Positions 26,082 through 33,959 of a DNA stretch of 64,000 bases are shown one piece after another. Each line of letters starts with the position of its first letter. The stretch's first letter is position 1. Position numbers and translations under genes: made by a program. Origin of the DNA: Novosphingobium sp. 28-62-57 (lineage in GTDB: Bacteria > Pseudomonadota > Alphaproteobacteria > Sphingomonadales > Sphingomonadaceae); contig NCGO01000005.1 in NCBI GenBank assembly GCA_002256985.1, positions 124,001 to 188,000 of the forward strand, written 5' to 3'. Under the pieces are notes generated by a model. That model was not told the origin of the DNA and ran no database searches. It saw only the letters and a list, made by a program, of their open reading frames with translations.

Positions 26082-26810
26082 ATGCAGGCCCATCTCGTCG
26101 CCTCGGGAAAGTATCACGATATCGATTTTGCGCGGCTTGAACTGCTGAAACTGCTGGCCGAGAACGCGCAGATCCGCACAACGGTTTCCACCGATTATGC
26201 CGATGTCGCTGCGATTTCTGCTGCCAGCCTGCTGATCAGCTATACCTGCGATGTGGTGCCCGATGAAGCGCAGACCGCGGCTTTGCGCGCCTTTGTTGAA
26301 GGCGGCGGGCGCTGGCTGGCGCTCCATGGCACCAATGCGCTGCTGGGATTCGCGCAGGACGGCGTATGCGAAACGCCCGATGAGGCGCCTGGCTTCATGG
26401 ATCTGCTGGGCACGCAGTTTGCCGGGCACCCGCCGATTGCACCGTTCAAGGTGGAAGTGACTCGCGCCGACCATCCGATGACGCAAGGCTTGCGCGCCTT
26501 TCGTGTGGAGGATGAGCTATACCTGACACGCCAGCGCAGCGATATCGACGTGCTGCTGCACACCGCGTTCACCGGCACCTGTCCCGAATTTCGCGATGCC
26601 GAGTGGGACGAGGCCCAGGTTCCGGTGCTCTATGAGCGGCGCGTTGGCAAAGGGGCGATCCTGTATCTGACGCTGGGCCATTGCCGAGGGCACTATGATC
26701 TGGCCCCGGTCGCCCCGTTCTGGCCCCATCCACAGCGCTGTGCGTGGAACTATCCGGTGTTCTATGATCTGCTGCGCCGGGGGATCAGGTGGGGTTTTGG
26801 CCAGATCTGA
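26082..26810 (+). CDS. ThuA-like (glutamine amidotransferase-fold) protein
   Basis: 242 residues from the ATG at 26082, with GGGAG upstream. ThuA-like features include the ISYTCDVVPDEAQ region, FVEGGGRWLALHGTNALLG, HPMTQGL, and a C-terminal YLTLGHCRGHYDL. ThuA domains have a class-I amidotransferase fold without its normal catalytic cysteine and are seen in sugar catabolism and in proteins of unknown function. Here it is divergent from an SDR, with a TetR-type dyad, and converges on a TetR gene 10 bases away. Possible role in a carbohydrate or ester step; not certain. Confidence 0.82.
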   Translation: MQAHLVASGKYHDIDFARLELLKLLAENAQIRTTVSTDYADVAAISAASLLISYTCDVVPDEAQTAALRAFVEGGGRWLALHGTNALLGFAQDGVCETPDEAPGFMDLLGTQFAGHPPIAPFKVEVTRADHPMTQGLRAFRVEDELYLTRQRSDIDVLLHTAFTGTCPEFRDAEWDEAQVPVLYERRVGKGAILYLTLGHCRGHYDLAPVAPFWPHPQRCAWNYPVFYDLLRRGIRWGFGQI

Positions 26811-26819
26811 CCGACCGGC

Positions 26820-27503
26820 TCAAATAGACGCAGTGGGGACCAGCGCGGCAATCTGCGATTCGAGATGGCGCAACATCGGCTCGACCTTCTCCAAATCCAT
26901 GCCGCCGGTCTGCAGGCTGATCGCCATGCCTTCCAGCAAGGTTTGCGACAGGGTCATCGCCAAGGCAAAATTGGCAGGCGAGCTGACCCATTCGGGAAAG
27001 AGCTGTTCAGCCTGCGCATTGAATTTCTCGGCAAATTCATCCTGTAGCGGCTTCAGGATGCTGGCCAGATCGGCATCGGTGCGGGCGGCCACGGCCAATT
27101 CGTGGAACGCGATGAAGGCCGGCTTCTGCAATTGCCGCCAATAGGTTTCGACCAGATCGGTCACTTCGTGGACCGGCTTGTCAGCCGCGCGGCGGAAGGC
27201 GCGCAGGCGCTTTTCGTGGAGCTCGGCAATGGTGGCCTTGATCAGCGCTGTGCCATTGTCGAAGTGATGCATCATCGCCCCGCGCGAGAGGCCCGCTTCT
27301 TCGGCCACTTTGGGTGTGGTGGTATTGGCATAGCCATATTTCACAAGGCAGCGCACGGTCGCCTCGATCAGGCGGGCGCGGGTTTGCGCGGCCTTGGCCG
27401 CTTGCAATTGCGGCCCTTTTTCGCGCCCCTTATCATTGGCCACTTCACTGGCCGGACGAGTTTGCCGGATAGGGCGGGCAATCCGGGTACGGGAAAGTGC
27501 CAT
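26820..27503 (-). CDS. TetR-family regulator A
   Basis: 227 residues from the ATG at 27503. The N-terminal helix-turn-helix is ATVRCLVKYGYANTTTPKV/AEEAGLSRGAMMHHF, followed by an all-helical ligand domain. It closely resembles the TetR at 32231 along its full length, including the YWRQLQKPAFIAFHELA region, so they are paralogues. The perfect dyad at 27634-27661 lies upstream of its gene, between it and the divergent CoA ligase, pointing to control of both. Confidence 0.92.
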   Translation of the reverse strand: MALSRTRIARPIRQTRPASEVANDKGREKGPQLQAAKAAQTRARLIEATVRCLVKYGYANTTTPKVAEEAGLSRGAMMHHFDNGTALIKATIAELHEKRLRAFRRAADKPVHEVTDLVETYWRQLQKPAFIAFHELAVAARTDADLASILKPLQDEFAEKFNAQAEQLFPEWVSSPANFALAMTLSQTLLEGMAISLQTGGMDLEKVEPMLRHLESQIAALVPTASI

Positions 27504-27633
27504 TTTTCTCTTGAGCCTGATTCTGTTTGCGCAAAGGCAGATTGCCGGTTTGATCGGTTGCCATAGCGCGCTCGTGCACAATTGGGCAAGAATGGCGGTG
27601 AAAGCGGGAAAAAAAAGGAGGGACGCGGCGCAT

Positions 27634-27661
27634 AAAAAAGACAGATATGATTGTCTTTTTT
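27634..27661. promoter_or_regulatory. Perfect palindromic TetR operator
   Basis: AAAAAAGACA (27634-27643) and TGTCTTTTTT (27652-27661) are exact 10-bp complementary arms around an 8-base spacer. It lies between TetR A (-) and the CoA ligase at 27762 (+). The 258-bp gap contains no other gene. Confidence 0.65.
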
Positions 27662-27761
27662 GCAGCAGCGCGATATTCACCTCGGCATAACAACGGCGCC
27701 TGCGTTCGCAAGGTCCGCCGACATAGCCCGCAGGGCTATGGCCAGAACGGTTAGGGGATGA

Positions 27762-29399
27762 ATGGAAAACGGTCACGAAATCCACACCATAGGTGCGATG
27801 ATCGCAAAGTCGGCGGCGCGCTTTGGCGATGCTGAAGCCATCGTGTTTCCCGATCAGCGGTTGACTTACCGCGCGCTGGATTCCGCCGCCCGCCGCTGGG
27901 CGCGCGCGCTGATCGCGCTGGGGGTGGAGCCGGGGCAGCATGTCGGCCTGCTGATGCCGACCTGTGTGGAATTTATCGAAGCGTTTTGCGGTATTGCCAT
28001 GGCAGGCGCTGTCGCCGTGCCGATCAACGCGCGGTATCAGGCCAGCGAACTGGCCTATCTGGCGTGCGATGCCGATCTGGTCGTCCTGATCACCGCCGGG
28101 AAGCTCACTGATTCGCTCGATTTCTGCGAGCGGGTGACCGCTGCCCTGCCTTCACTGGCGGGCCAGACGGCGAGCGCCGGTTTGAACCTTCCCGAAGCGC
28201 CGCTGCTGCGCACGATCATCTCGCTCGACGAAGTCTGTTCGGCTTCGATGCTGCCACTCTCTGCTGCACTGGCGCGCGCTGATGGCGTGGATGATGCGGT
28301 GCTCGACGCGCGAATCGCAGGCGTGGATCCCACTGACACGGCAATGATTCTCTATACCTCGGGCACCACGTCCAGCCCGAAGGGCGCGATGATTTCGCAC
28401 CGCGGGCAGGTGGGCAACAGCCGCAATCTGGGGCGCCGCTATGAATGCACCAGCGCAGACAAGGTGTGGTCCCCGCTGCCGATCTTCCACATCGCAGGCA
28501 TCCTGCCGATGATCATGATCCTCGATCTGGGCGGCGTGTACATGACCGTGCCGCATTTCGATGCAGGGCTGGCGCTCGACATGCTGGGCCGCGAAGGCGC
28601 AACGATTGCCTATCCCAGCTTCGTCACGATCATGCAGGATCTGATCACGCATCCCACCTTTGCCCAGACCGATTTGTCACGGCTGCGGGTGATGAATTCG
28701 AACTTCGCGGTGCAGCCCGCGTGGATCAAGGAGGCGGTCAAGGCCGCCATGCCGCACACCATTCAGGTTGGCACGTATGGCCTGACCGAAGCGGCGGGCA
28801 CCGTTTCCACCAGCCGCCTGTCCGACAGTTACGAGACGCGCACCGAACGTTGCGGCACGCCGCTGGACGAATGGGAAATGCGCATTGTCGATCCAGAAAC
28901 CGGACAGGATTGTGCCACTTGTGAGCGGGGCGAGATCGTGCTGCGCGGGCCGAACATGCTGAAGGGCTATTACAACGCACCCGGAAAGACCGCCGAAGCG
29001 CTGCGCGATGGCTGGTTCTATACCGGCGATATCGGTTCGATCGATGCGGGCGGCAACGTGATGTTCCACGGCCGCACCAAGGACATGCTGAAGGTGGGCG
29101 GCGAGAACGTGGCCGCGGCAGAAATCGAGGCGATGCTGCAGACGCACCCGGCGGTGACGCTGGCACAAGTCGTCGGCCTGCCCGATGATCGCTATGTCGA
29201 AGTGCCCGCCGCCTTTGTGGAACTGGCCGATGGTGCCAGCGTGACCGAGGCGGAGCTGATCGCGCACTGCAAAGGCAAGCTCGCCAGCTTCAAGATCCCG
29301 CGCCATGTGCGGGTGGTGAGCGAGTGGCCGATGTCGACGTCAAAGATCCAGAAGTTCCGGCTGCGTGATGGGCTGATTGCGGAACTGCAGGGGGTTTGA
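27762..29399 (+). CDS. Acyl-CoA synthetase, AMP-forming
   Basis: 545 residues, full length. Motifs are YTSGTTSSPKGAM (P-loop), TYGLTEAAG, GWFYTGDIGSID, KDMLKVGGENVAAAEIE, and the C-terminal lysine context MSTSKIQKFRLRDG. It activates a carboxylic acid with ATP and CoA. It is divergent from TetR A with a perfect operator between. Its 3' end faces the thiolase-like gene across an inverted repeat. It probably feeds the thiolase/CoA-transferase group. Confidence 0.93.
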   Translation: MENGHEIHTIGAMIAKSAARFGDAEAIVFPDQRLTYRALDSAARRWARALIALGVEPGQHVGLLMPTCVEFIEAFCGIAMAGAVAVPINARYQASELAYLACDADLVVLITAGKLTDSLDFCERVTAALPSLAGQTASAGLNLPEAPLLRTIISLDEVCSASMLPLSAALARADGVDDAVLDARIAGVDPTDTAMILYTSGTTSSPKGAMISHRGQVGNSRNLGRRYECTSADKVWSPLPIFHIAGILPMIMILDLGGVYMTVPHFDAGLALDMLGREGATIAYPSFVTIMQDLITHPTFAQTDLSRLRVMNSNFAVQPAWIKEAVKAAMPHTIQVGTYGLTEAAGTVSTSRLSDSYETRTERCGTPLDEWEMRIVDPETGQDCATCERGEIVLRGPNMLKGYYNAPGKTAEALRDGWFYTGDIGSIDAGGNVMFHGRTKDMLKVGGENVAAAEIEAMLQTHPAVTLAQVVGLPDDRYVEVPAAFVELADGASVTEAELIAHCKGKLASFKIPRHVRVVSEWPMSTSKIQKFRLRDGLIAELQGV

Positions 29400-29431
29400 G
29401 GGTGACGGATGGGAGCTAACCCCTCCCAATC

Positions 29432-29507
29432 CCGCTCATGCTGAGCTTGTCGAAGCATCATGCCCAGCGGTCGCGCCAGCACCCTTCGACAAGCTCAGGG
29501 TGAGCGG
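29432..29507. repeat. Long inverted repeat between convergent genes
   Basis: Arms of about 24 bp with two mismatches (29432-29455 and 29484-29507) contain CTGAGCTTGTCGAAG and its complement. It lies between the CoA ligase and thiolase-like gene 3' ends, so is probably a two-way terminator. Confidence 0.8.
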
Positions 29508-29524
29508 ATTAGGGGAGTGATGCC

Positions 29525-30676
29525 CTACGCCGTATCCACGCCACCGAAAATCACCGTGGCCTGCGCCGAAAGCGTGCCGCCGTTGCCGTGGGCCAGCGCG
29601 ACTTTCGCGCCCGGTATCTGGTTCGCCGCAACCCCCCGCATCTGCCGCACCGCTTCGGTCATGGCGAACATGCCGTACATGCCGGGGTGGCAGCATGAAA
29701 GCCCGCCGCCGTTGGTATTGACCGCCAGCGATCCGCCCGGCGCAATGCGTCCGCCTGAGACAAACGCACCACCTTCGCCCTTGGCGCAGAAGCCCAGGTC
29801 TTCAAGGAACAGGATCGTGTTGATCGTGAAGGCATCGTAGAGCTGGACGGTGTCGATATCCGCAGGCGTCACGCCTGCCATCGCCATGGCGCGCGGGCCG
29901 GATTCGGCGGCGGCGGTGGTGGTCACGTCGTCTGCTTGCGACAGCGAATTGTACCATGTGGCCGCCGCTGCGCCGAGAATCGGCACCGGCGGTTGCGGGC
30001 AATCGCGCGCGCGGTCCATGCGGGTGAGCACCAGCGCCGCGCCGCCATCGGTGACCAAGCAGCAATCGCGCACCGAAATCGGCGTGCTGACCATGCGCGC
30101 GGCAAGGCAATCTGCGATGGTCAGCGGCCCTTTGGCGAAAGCTTCGGGGTTGGTATTGGCCCATGCCCGCGCGGCCACGGCCACTTCGGCCAGCTGCTCG
30201 CGCGTGGTGCCGTACTGGTGCATGTGGCGCGCGGCGGCCAGCGCATAGAACGAGAGCGGGTACATCGGCGCATAGGGCGCGTCCCAGCGGTCTGGCCGGG
30301 CGGGGGTGGACAGCTTGCCGCCCGAAGAGCGCTGATTCGCACCATAGGCGATCACGGCGCAATCAAGGTATCCGGCATCGAGCATCATCACGGCCGTCAC
30401 GAGATGGCTCATGAACGAGGCCCCGCCTGCGCGGTTGTTGTCGGTAAAGCGCGGGTGGATGCCGAGGTATTGGGCAAGTGATAGCCCGCCGAACAGGTCA
30501 TCGGGCAGGGCGATGAACAGGCCATCGACTTCGGGCAGGCCAATGCCCGCATCGGCCAGCGCCAAGTGGACGGCATTGGCCGCGATTTCCAGCGCGGAAT
30601 AGCCGGGCATCTCGCCCACGCCAAAGGTGGCCGAGCCGACAACGGCGGTGCGGGCCCGGGGGAAACGGTCGCCCAT
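29525..30676 (-). CDS. Thiolase-like protein (Ltp2-type), nucleophilic Cys absent
   Basis: 383 residues of the thiolase superfamily (SCP-x/Ltp2 branch). The region of the classical nucleophile reads NRAGGASFMSH, with serine (residue 87) in place of cysteine, so normal thiolysis is unlikely. It keeps YDAFTINTILFLEDLGF and the NTNGGGLSCCHPGMYG loop. In steroid degraders, Ltp2 lacks the cysteine and works as a retro-aldolase with the DUF35 partner ChsH2; the same gene pair is found here. It overlaps the DUF35 gene (TGATG), so the proteins are made together. Confidence 0.88.
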   Translation of the reverse strand: MGDRFPRARTAVVGSATFGVGEMPGYSALEIAANAVHLALADAGIGLPEVDGLFIALPDDLFGGLSLAQYLGIHPRFTDNNRAGGASFMSHLVTAVMMLDAGYLDCAVIAYGANQRSSGGKLSTPARPDRWDAPYAPMYPLSFYALAAARHMHQYGTTREQLAEVAVAARAWANTNPEAFAKGPLTIADCLAARMVSTPISVRDCCLVTDGGAALVLTRMDRARDCPQPPVPILGAAAATWYNSLSQADDVTTTAAAESGPRAMAMAGVTPADIDTVQLYDAFTINTILFLEDLGFCAKGEGGAFVSGGRIAPGGSLAVNTNGGGLSCCHPGMYGMFAMTEAVRQMRGVAANQIPGAKVALAHGNGGTLSAQATVIFGGVDTA

Positions 30677-31035
30677 CAGGCTGCTCCCTCTGCAACAGGA
30701 TCAAACACCAGCAGCGGTCCATCGGTAATGCGCGCCTGCACGGCCATGCCGATGTGCAACGTTTCGGGCGTGACGCCCTCAACCCGGCTCATCATCCGTG
30801 CGCCTTCGGCCAGATCGATCAGCACGACGTTATACGGCGCTTCGGGCGGGCGGCGCTGAATCCAGGTGGCGGAATAGACGGTGCCGCGCCCCGATGCTTC
30901 GATCCATTCGAGCGCCGCGCCACTGCCGGGGGCATGTTCGCGCGGGGGGAACAGGGCGGTTCCATCGGGCGCGCGTTGCAGCAGGAAGCGCCCTTCGGCC
31001 AAGGCCGCATCCCAGTGTTGCGCGGAACCGCTCAC
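30676..31035 (-). CDS. DUF35-type OB-fold protein without zinc-ribbon cysteines
   Basis: 119 residues with the DUF35 OB-fold: GRGTVYSATWIQRRP, APYNVVLIDLAEGARMMSRV. The zinc ribbon normally found before it (CxxCGxxxxPPRxxCPxC) is recognisable as LLQRAPDGTALFPPREHAPGSG but every metal-binding cysteine is missing. It probably partners with the thiolase-like protein, as in the ChsH2-DUF35/Ltp2 aldolase complex. Stop and start codons of both neighbours overlap its ends, so translation is tightly coupled. Confidence 0.85.
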   Translation of the reverse strand: MSGSAQHWDAALAEGRFLLQRAPDGTALFPPREHAPGSGAALEWIEASGRGTVYSATWIQRRPPEAPYNVVLIDLAEGARMMSRVEGVTPETLHIGMAVQARITDGPLLVFDPVAEGAA

Positions 31036-32234
31036 GATATCACCGCACCGCTGGCGACGAGTGCGGACACTTCTTCCGGGCTAAACCCGGCTTCGTCCAG
31101 AACGGCCATGTTGTCTGCTCCCAGAACCGGGCCGGGATCGCCGATCGCGCCCGGGGTTTCAGAGAAAGTGGTGGGAATGCCCGGATAGCGCAAACGCCCG
31201 GCCTCGGTCTCACGCTCCTGCCAGAAACCGGTCTCGACCAGATGCGGATCGTGCAGCAGCTGTTCCATCGAGGCGATGGGCGTGGCGGGGATTTCGGCGC
31301 GGCGGAACAGGTCCATCCATTCGGCGGTGGAACGTGTGGCCAGTTCGCGGGCGACGCTGGCCAGCACTTCGCTGATATTCTCGGTCCGGCTGCGCAAGGA
31401 CGCGAACATCGGGTCCTGCGACCACGGCGGATTGCCCAGTTCACAGAAGAAGGCCTGCCACTGCTTGTCGTTATAGATCATCACGCCCACGTGGCCATCG
31501 GCGGTGCGATAGGGCCTGCGCGATGGCGATGTGGCGCGCGGATATTCAGGCGGGCCTTGCGGGGGATCGAACAGCGATCCGCACAGATGCTCGACGCTGG
31601 CGAATGATACCATCGTTTCGAACATGGGCACTTCGATCTCTTGCCCCAGCCCGGTGCGTTCGCGCGCAAACAGCGCCGCGATTACCGCATAGGCCCCGGT
31701 CAAGCCGCTGACCTTGTCGGCAATCACATTGGCCACATAGGTCGGTTCGCCGCCGGACAACCGCGCCTGCAGATCGACCACGCCCGATGCGGCCTGCACG
31801 ATATCGTCATAGGCCGGGTAATCGCGGTACGGCCCGTTACGGCCATAGCCATAGAGGTTGGCGTAGATGATCTTCGGATTGGCCGCGCGCAGGGCTTCGT
31901 AATCAAGGCCGAGCCGCGCGATGGCCTGCGCGCGCATCGAATGGATGAACACGTCTGCGCCTTCCGCCAGCCGCAGCACGGCATCGCGGGCAGCGGCTTG
32001 TTTCAGGTCGAGCGCAAGGCTGCGCTTGCCACGATTGACGTTGAGGAACATCGCCCCGCGCGTGGCTTCCGGGCCGGGGGGGATGGCGCGGGTGGTATCG
32101 CCCGCAGGCCCTTCGATCTTGATTACGTCTGCGCCCAGATCGGCAAAGATCTGCGTGGCATAGGGCCCCATCAGCACGCTGGTGAGGTCGAGCACTTTCA
32201 CGCCTGCCAGCGGTCCCAAGCCTTTACCGCTCAT
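31032..32234 (-). CDS. CaiB/BaiF family CoA-transferase
   Basis: 400 residues of the class III CoA-transferase family: KVLDLTSVLMGPYATQIFADLG at the start (split here as DLTSVLMGP and ADLGADVIKIE), NRGKRSLALDLK, and IADKVSGLTGAYAV with the catalytic aspartate position. It transfers CoA between acids without ATP. It overlaps the DUF35 gene (4 bases) and the upstream TetR (4 bases), so TetR B, CoA-transferase, DUF35 and thiolase-like genes form one operon. Confidence 0.92.
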   Translation of the reverse strand: MSGKGLGPLAGVKVLDLTSVLMGPYATQIFADLGADVIKIEGPAGDTTRAIPPGPEATRGAMFLNVNRGKRSLALDLKQAAARDAVLRLAEGADVFIHSMRAQAIARLGLDYEALRAANPKIIYANLYGYGRNGPYRDYPAYDDIVQAASGVVDLQARLSGGEPTYVANVIADKVSGLTGAYAVIAALFARERTGLGQEIEVPMFETMVSFASVEHLCGSLFDPPQGPPEYPRATSPSRRPYRTADGHVGVMIYNDKQWQAFFCELGNPPWSQDPMFASLRSRTENISEVLASVARELATRSTAEWMDLFRRAEIPATPIASMEQLLHDPHLVETGFWQERETEAGRLRYPGIPTTFSETPGAIGDPGPVLGADNMAVLDEAGFSPEEVSALVASGAVIS

Positions 32235-32908
32235 GCGATTTCTCCACCGGGGCGAAGTGCCCTGACGCTGGCTTCCAGGAAATCGAGCAACGGATCAATC
32301 AGACTGTCGTCGGCAGCACCGGTCAGGTGCGCGATGCGCATACCCTCCATCAAGGTCTGCGACAGCGCCATGGCAAGGCGCAAGCGCTCAGGCTCGCTGA
32401 CCCAATCGGGATAGAGCTGGCCGGCCAACGCCTGAAACCGTTCGGCAAATTCGGCCTGCAGCGGCAGCAGGATGGCGGCAAGGCCCTCGTCGGTGCGCGC
32501 AGCCATGGCCAGTTCCTGAAACGCGATGAAGCCGGGTTTCTGCAACTGCTGCCAGTACCCGCGCACCATCGCGCGCACATCGCCGGTATGGGTTGATGCA
32601 GCGCGGCGGAAGGCGTTCAGCCGCCGCTCGTGCAGCTCCACGATGGTCGCCCGAATCAGCGCATCGCCATTGGCAAAGTGGTGCAGCATTGCCCCGCGTG
32701 AAAGGCCCGCTTCTGATGCCACCAGCGGGGTGACGGTCTTGGCATAGCCGTATTTGACGAGGCACGAGATCGTCGCCTCGATCAGCCGCGCCTGTGTGGC
32801 CGCGCTTTTGCGAACCTGCCGCCCCGGACCTGAGTTTTCAGGCTCCGGGGCGGCATCCGGAGGCACCGGATAAGACGTGAGTTGAGACCGCCGTTGTGCA
32901 AGCGCCAT
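32231..32908 (-). CDS. TetR-family regulator B
   Basis: 225 residues from the ATG at 32908 (AGGAAA upstream). The helix-turn-helix reads VASEAGLSRGAMLHHF, nearly matching TetR A, and the ligand domain is also alike (YWQQLQKPGFIAFQELA). First gene of the operon leading to the CoA-transferase, with which it overlaps by 4 bases; it probably represses its own operon through the dyad at 33005-33030 and may cross-regulate TetR A targets. Confidence 0.92.
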   Translation of the reverse strand: MALAQRRSQLTSYPVPPDAAPEPENSGPGRQVRKSAATQARLIEATISCLVKYGYAKTVTPLVASEAGLSRGAMLHHFANGDALIRATIVELHERRLNAFRRAASTHTGDVRAMVRGYWQQLQKPGFIAFQELAMAARTDEGLAAILLPLQAEFAERFQALAGQLYPDWVSEPERLRLAMALSQTLMEGMRIAHLTGAADDSLIDPLLDFLEASVRALRPGGEIA

Positions 32909-33004
32909 CTGTTTCCTGTCGGCCGCTGGGACGGCCTCTCCCCAAGTGCGCCGGTCTTGCTGAAAGCCGCCGGTCAAATATCTGCCCGCACCATGCGTCA
33001 CAGG

Positions 33005-33030
33005 AAAAAAGCATGCAAGCATGTTTTTTT
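33005..33030. promoter_or_regulatory. TetR operator CATGC-AA-GCATG in A/T-tracts
   Basis: AAAAAAGCATGCAAGCATGTTTTTTT is a dyad of CATGC/GCATG arms flanked by A6 and T7, with mismatches only at two positions in each arm. It lies between TetR B (-) and the divergent SDR operon (+). Confidence 0.6.
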
Positions 33031-33079
33031 GTTTGCACTCTGCAAGGGCTGCAATAGAGTGCGCGCCAAGGGAGAAAGG

Positions 33080-33127
33080 ATGATGAGTCCGCAGTGCCAG
33101 CCATGGTGCGCGGTGCATCAAGGATAG
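33080..33127 (+). CDS. Possible 15-residue leader peptide
   Basis: A short frame (MMSPQCQPWCAVHQG) starts at ATG 33080 directly after GGGAGAAAGG, a strong ribosome-binding site with no other use. It ends 70 bases before the SDR ATG at 33198. It could be a regulatory leader peptide or a coincidental open frame; no family is recognisable. Confidence 0.25.
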   Translation: MMSPQCQPWCAVHQG

Positions 33128-33197
33128 CGGTTCGGCCATTGCGCCGCGCAGGCTGGTCCGCCCGATCTTCGCGTTTGGACGTTTGAAAGGGCAGGAC

Positions 33198-33959
33198 ATG
33201 GATCTCGGGCTGCAAGGGAAGAAGGCCATCGTCGTCGGCGGCGCGCGCGGCATCGGCTATGCCGTGGCCGAAATTCTGGCGCGTGAAGGCTGCGACGTGG
33301 CGCTGAGCGCACGCGGCGAGGATTCGGTGAAGGACGCAGTCGCCTCGCTCTCGCGCTATGGCACCAAAGTGGTCGGCAAGCCGGTCAACGTGAAGCGCGC
33401 CGATGAATACAAGGCGTGGATGGAATGGGCAATCGAAGCGCTCGATGGCGTCGATGTGCTGATTCCGCTCAGCTCTGCCAGCGGCGGAATCGGCAGTGAA
33501 AAGTACTGGCACAACGCCTTTGAAACCGATGTGCTTGGCCCGGTCCGCGCCATCGAGGCAGCGATCCCGAAGATGACCGAACAGCAGCGCGGTTCCATCG
33601 TGCTGGTGGCCACCACATCGGCGCTGGAAGCCATGGGCGGCCCGCAGGCCTACAACGCGATGAAGGCCTCGCTCATCACGTATGGCAAGCAGCTGGCGCT
33701 GGCCCACGGCAAGGACGGCATCCGCGTGAACGTCGTGTCTCCCGGCCCCATCGAGTTCGAGGGCGGCAACTGGGACATGATCAAGGGCACGATGGAAAAG
33801 TTCTATAATTCCCAACTGCGCCAGCAGCCATCGGGGCGGCTGGGGCGGCCCGAAGAAGTGGCGCGGGCCATCGTGTTCCTGGCGAGTGAAGCGGCCAGCT
33901 GGTGCAACGGTTCGCACCTGGTCGTCGATGGCGGCTTTACCAACCGGACGCACTTCTGA
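33198..33959 (+). CDS. Short-chain dehydrogenase/reductase
   Basis: 253 residues with GGARGIG and catalytic YNAMK. AGG precedes the ATG at 33198; an in-frame TTG at 33183 is less likely. First clear gene of the plus-strand operon that carries the Rieske oxygenase and E1/E2 genes. Its stop overlaps the next start (TGATG). It may oxidise the alcohol made by the oxygenase. Confidence 0.9.
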   Translation: MDLGLQGKKAIVVGGARGIGYAVAEILAREGCDVALSARGEDSVKDAVASLSRYGTKVVGKPVNVKRADEYKAWMEWAIEALDGVDVLIPLSSASGGIGSEKYWHNAFETDVLGPVRAIEAAIPKMTEQQRGSIVLVATTSALEAMGGPQAYNAMKASLITYGKQLALAHGKDGIRVNVVSPGPIEFEGGNWDMIKGTMEKFYNSQLRQQPSGRLGRPEEVARAIVFLASEAASWCNGSHLVVDGGFTNRTHF

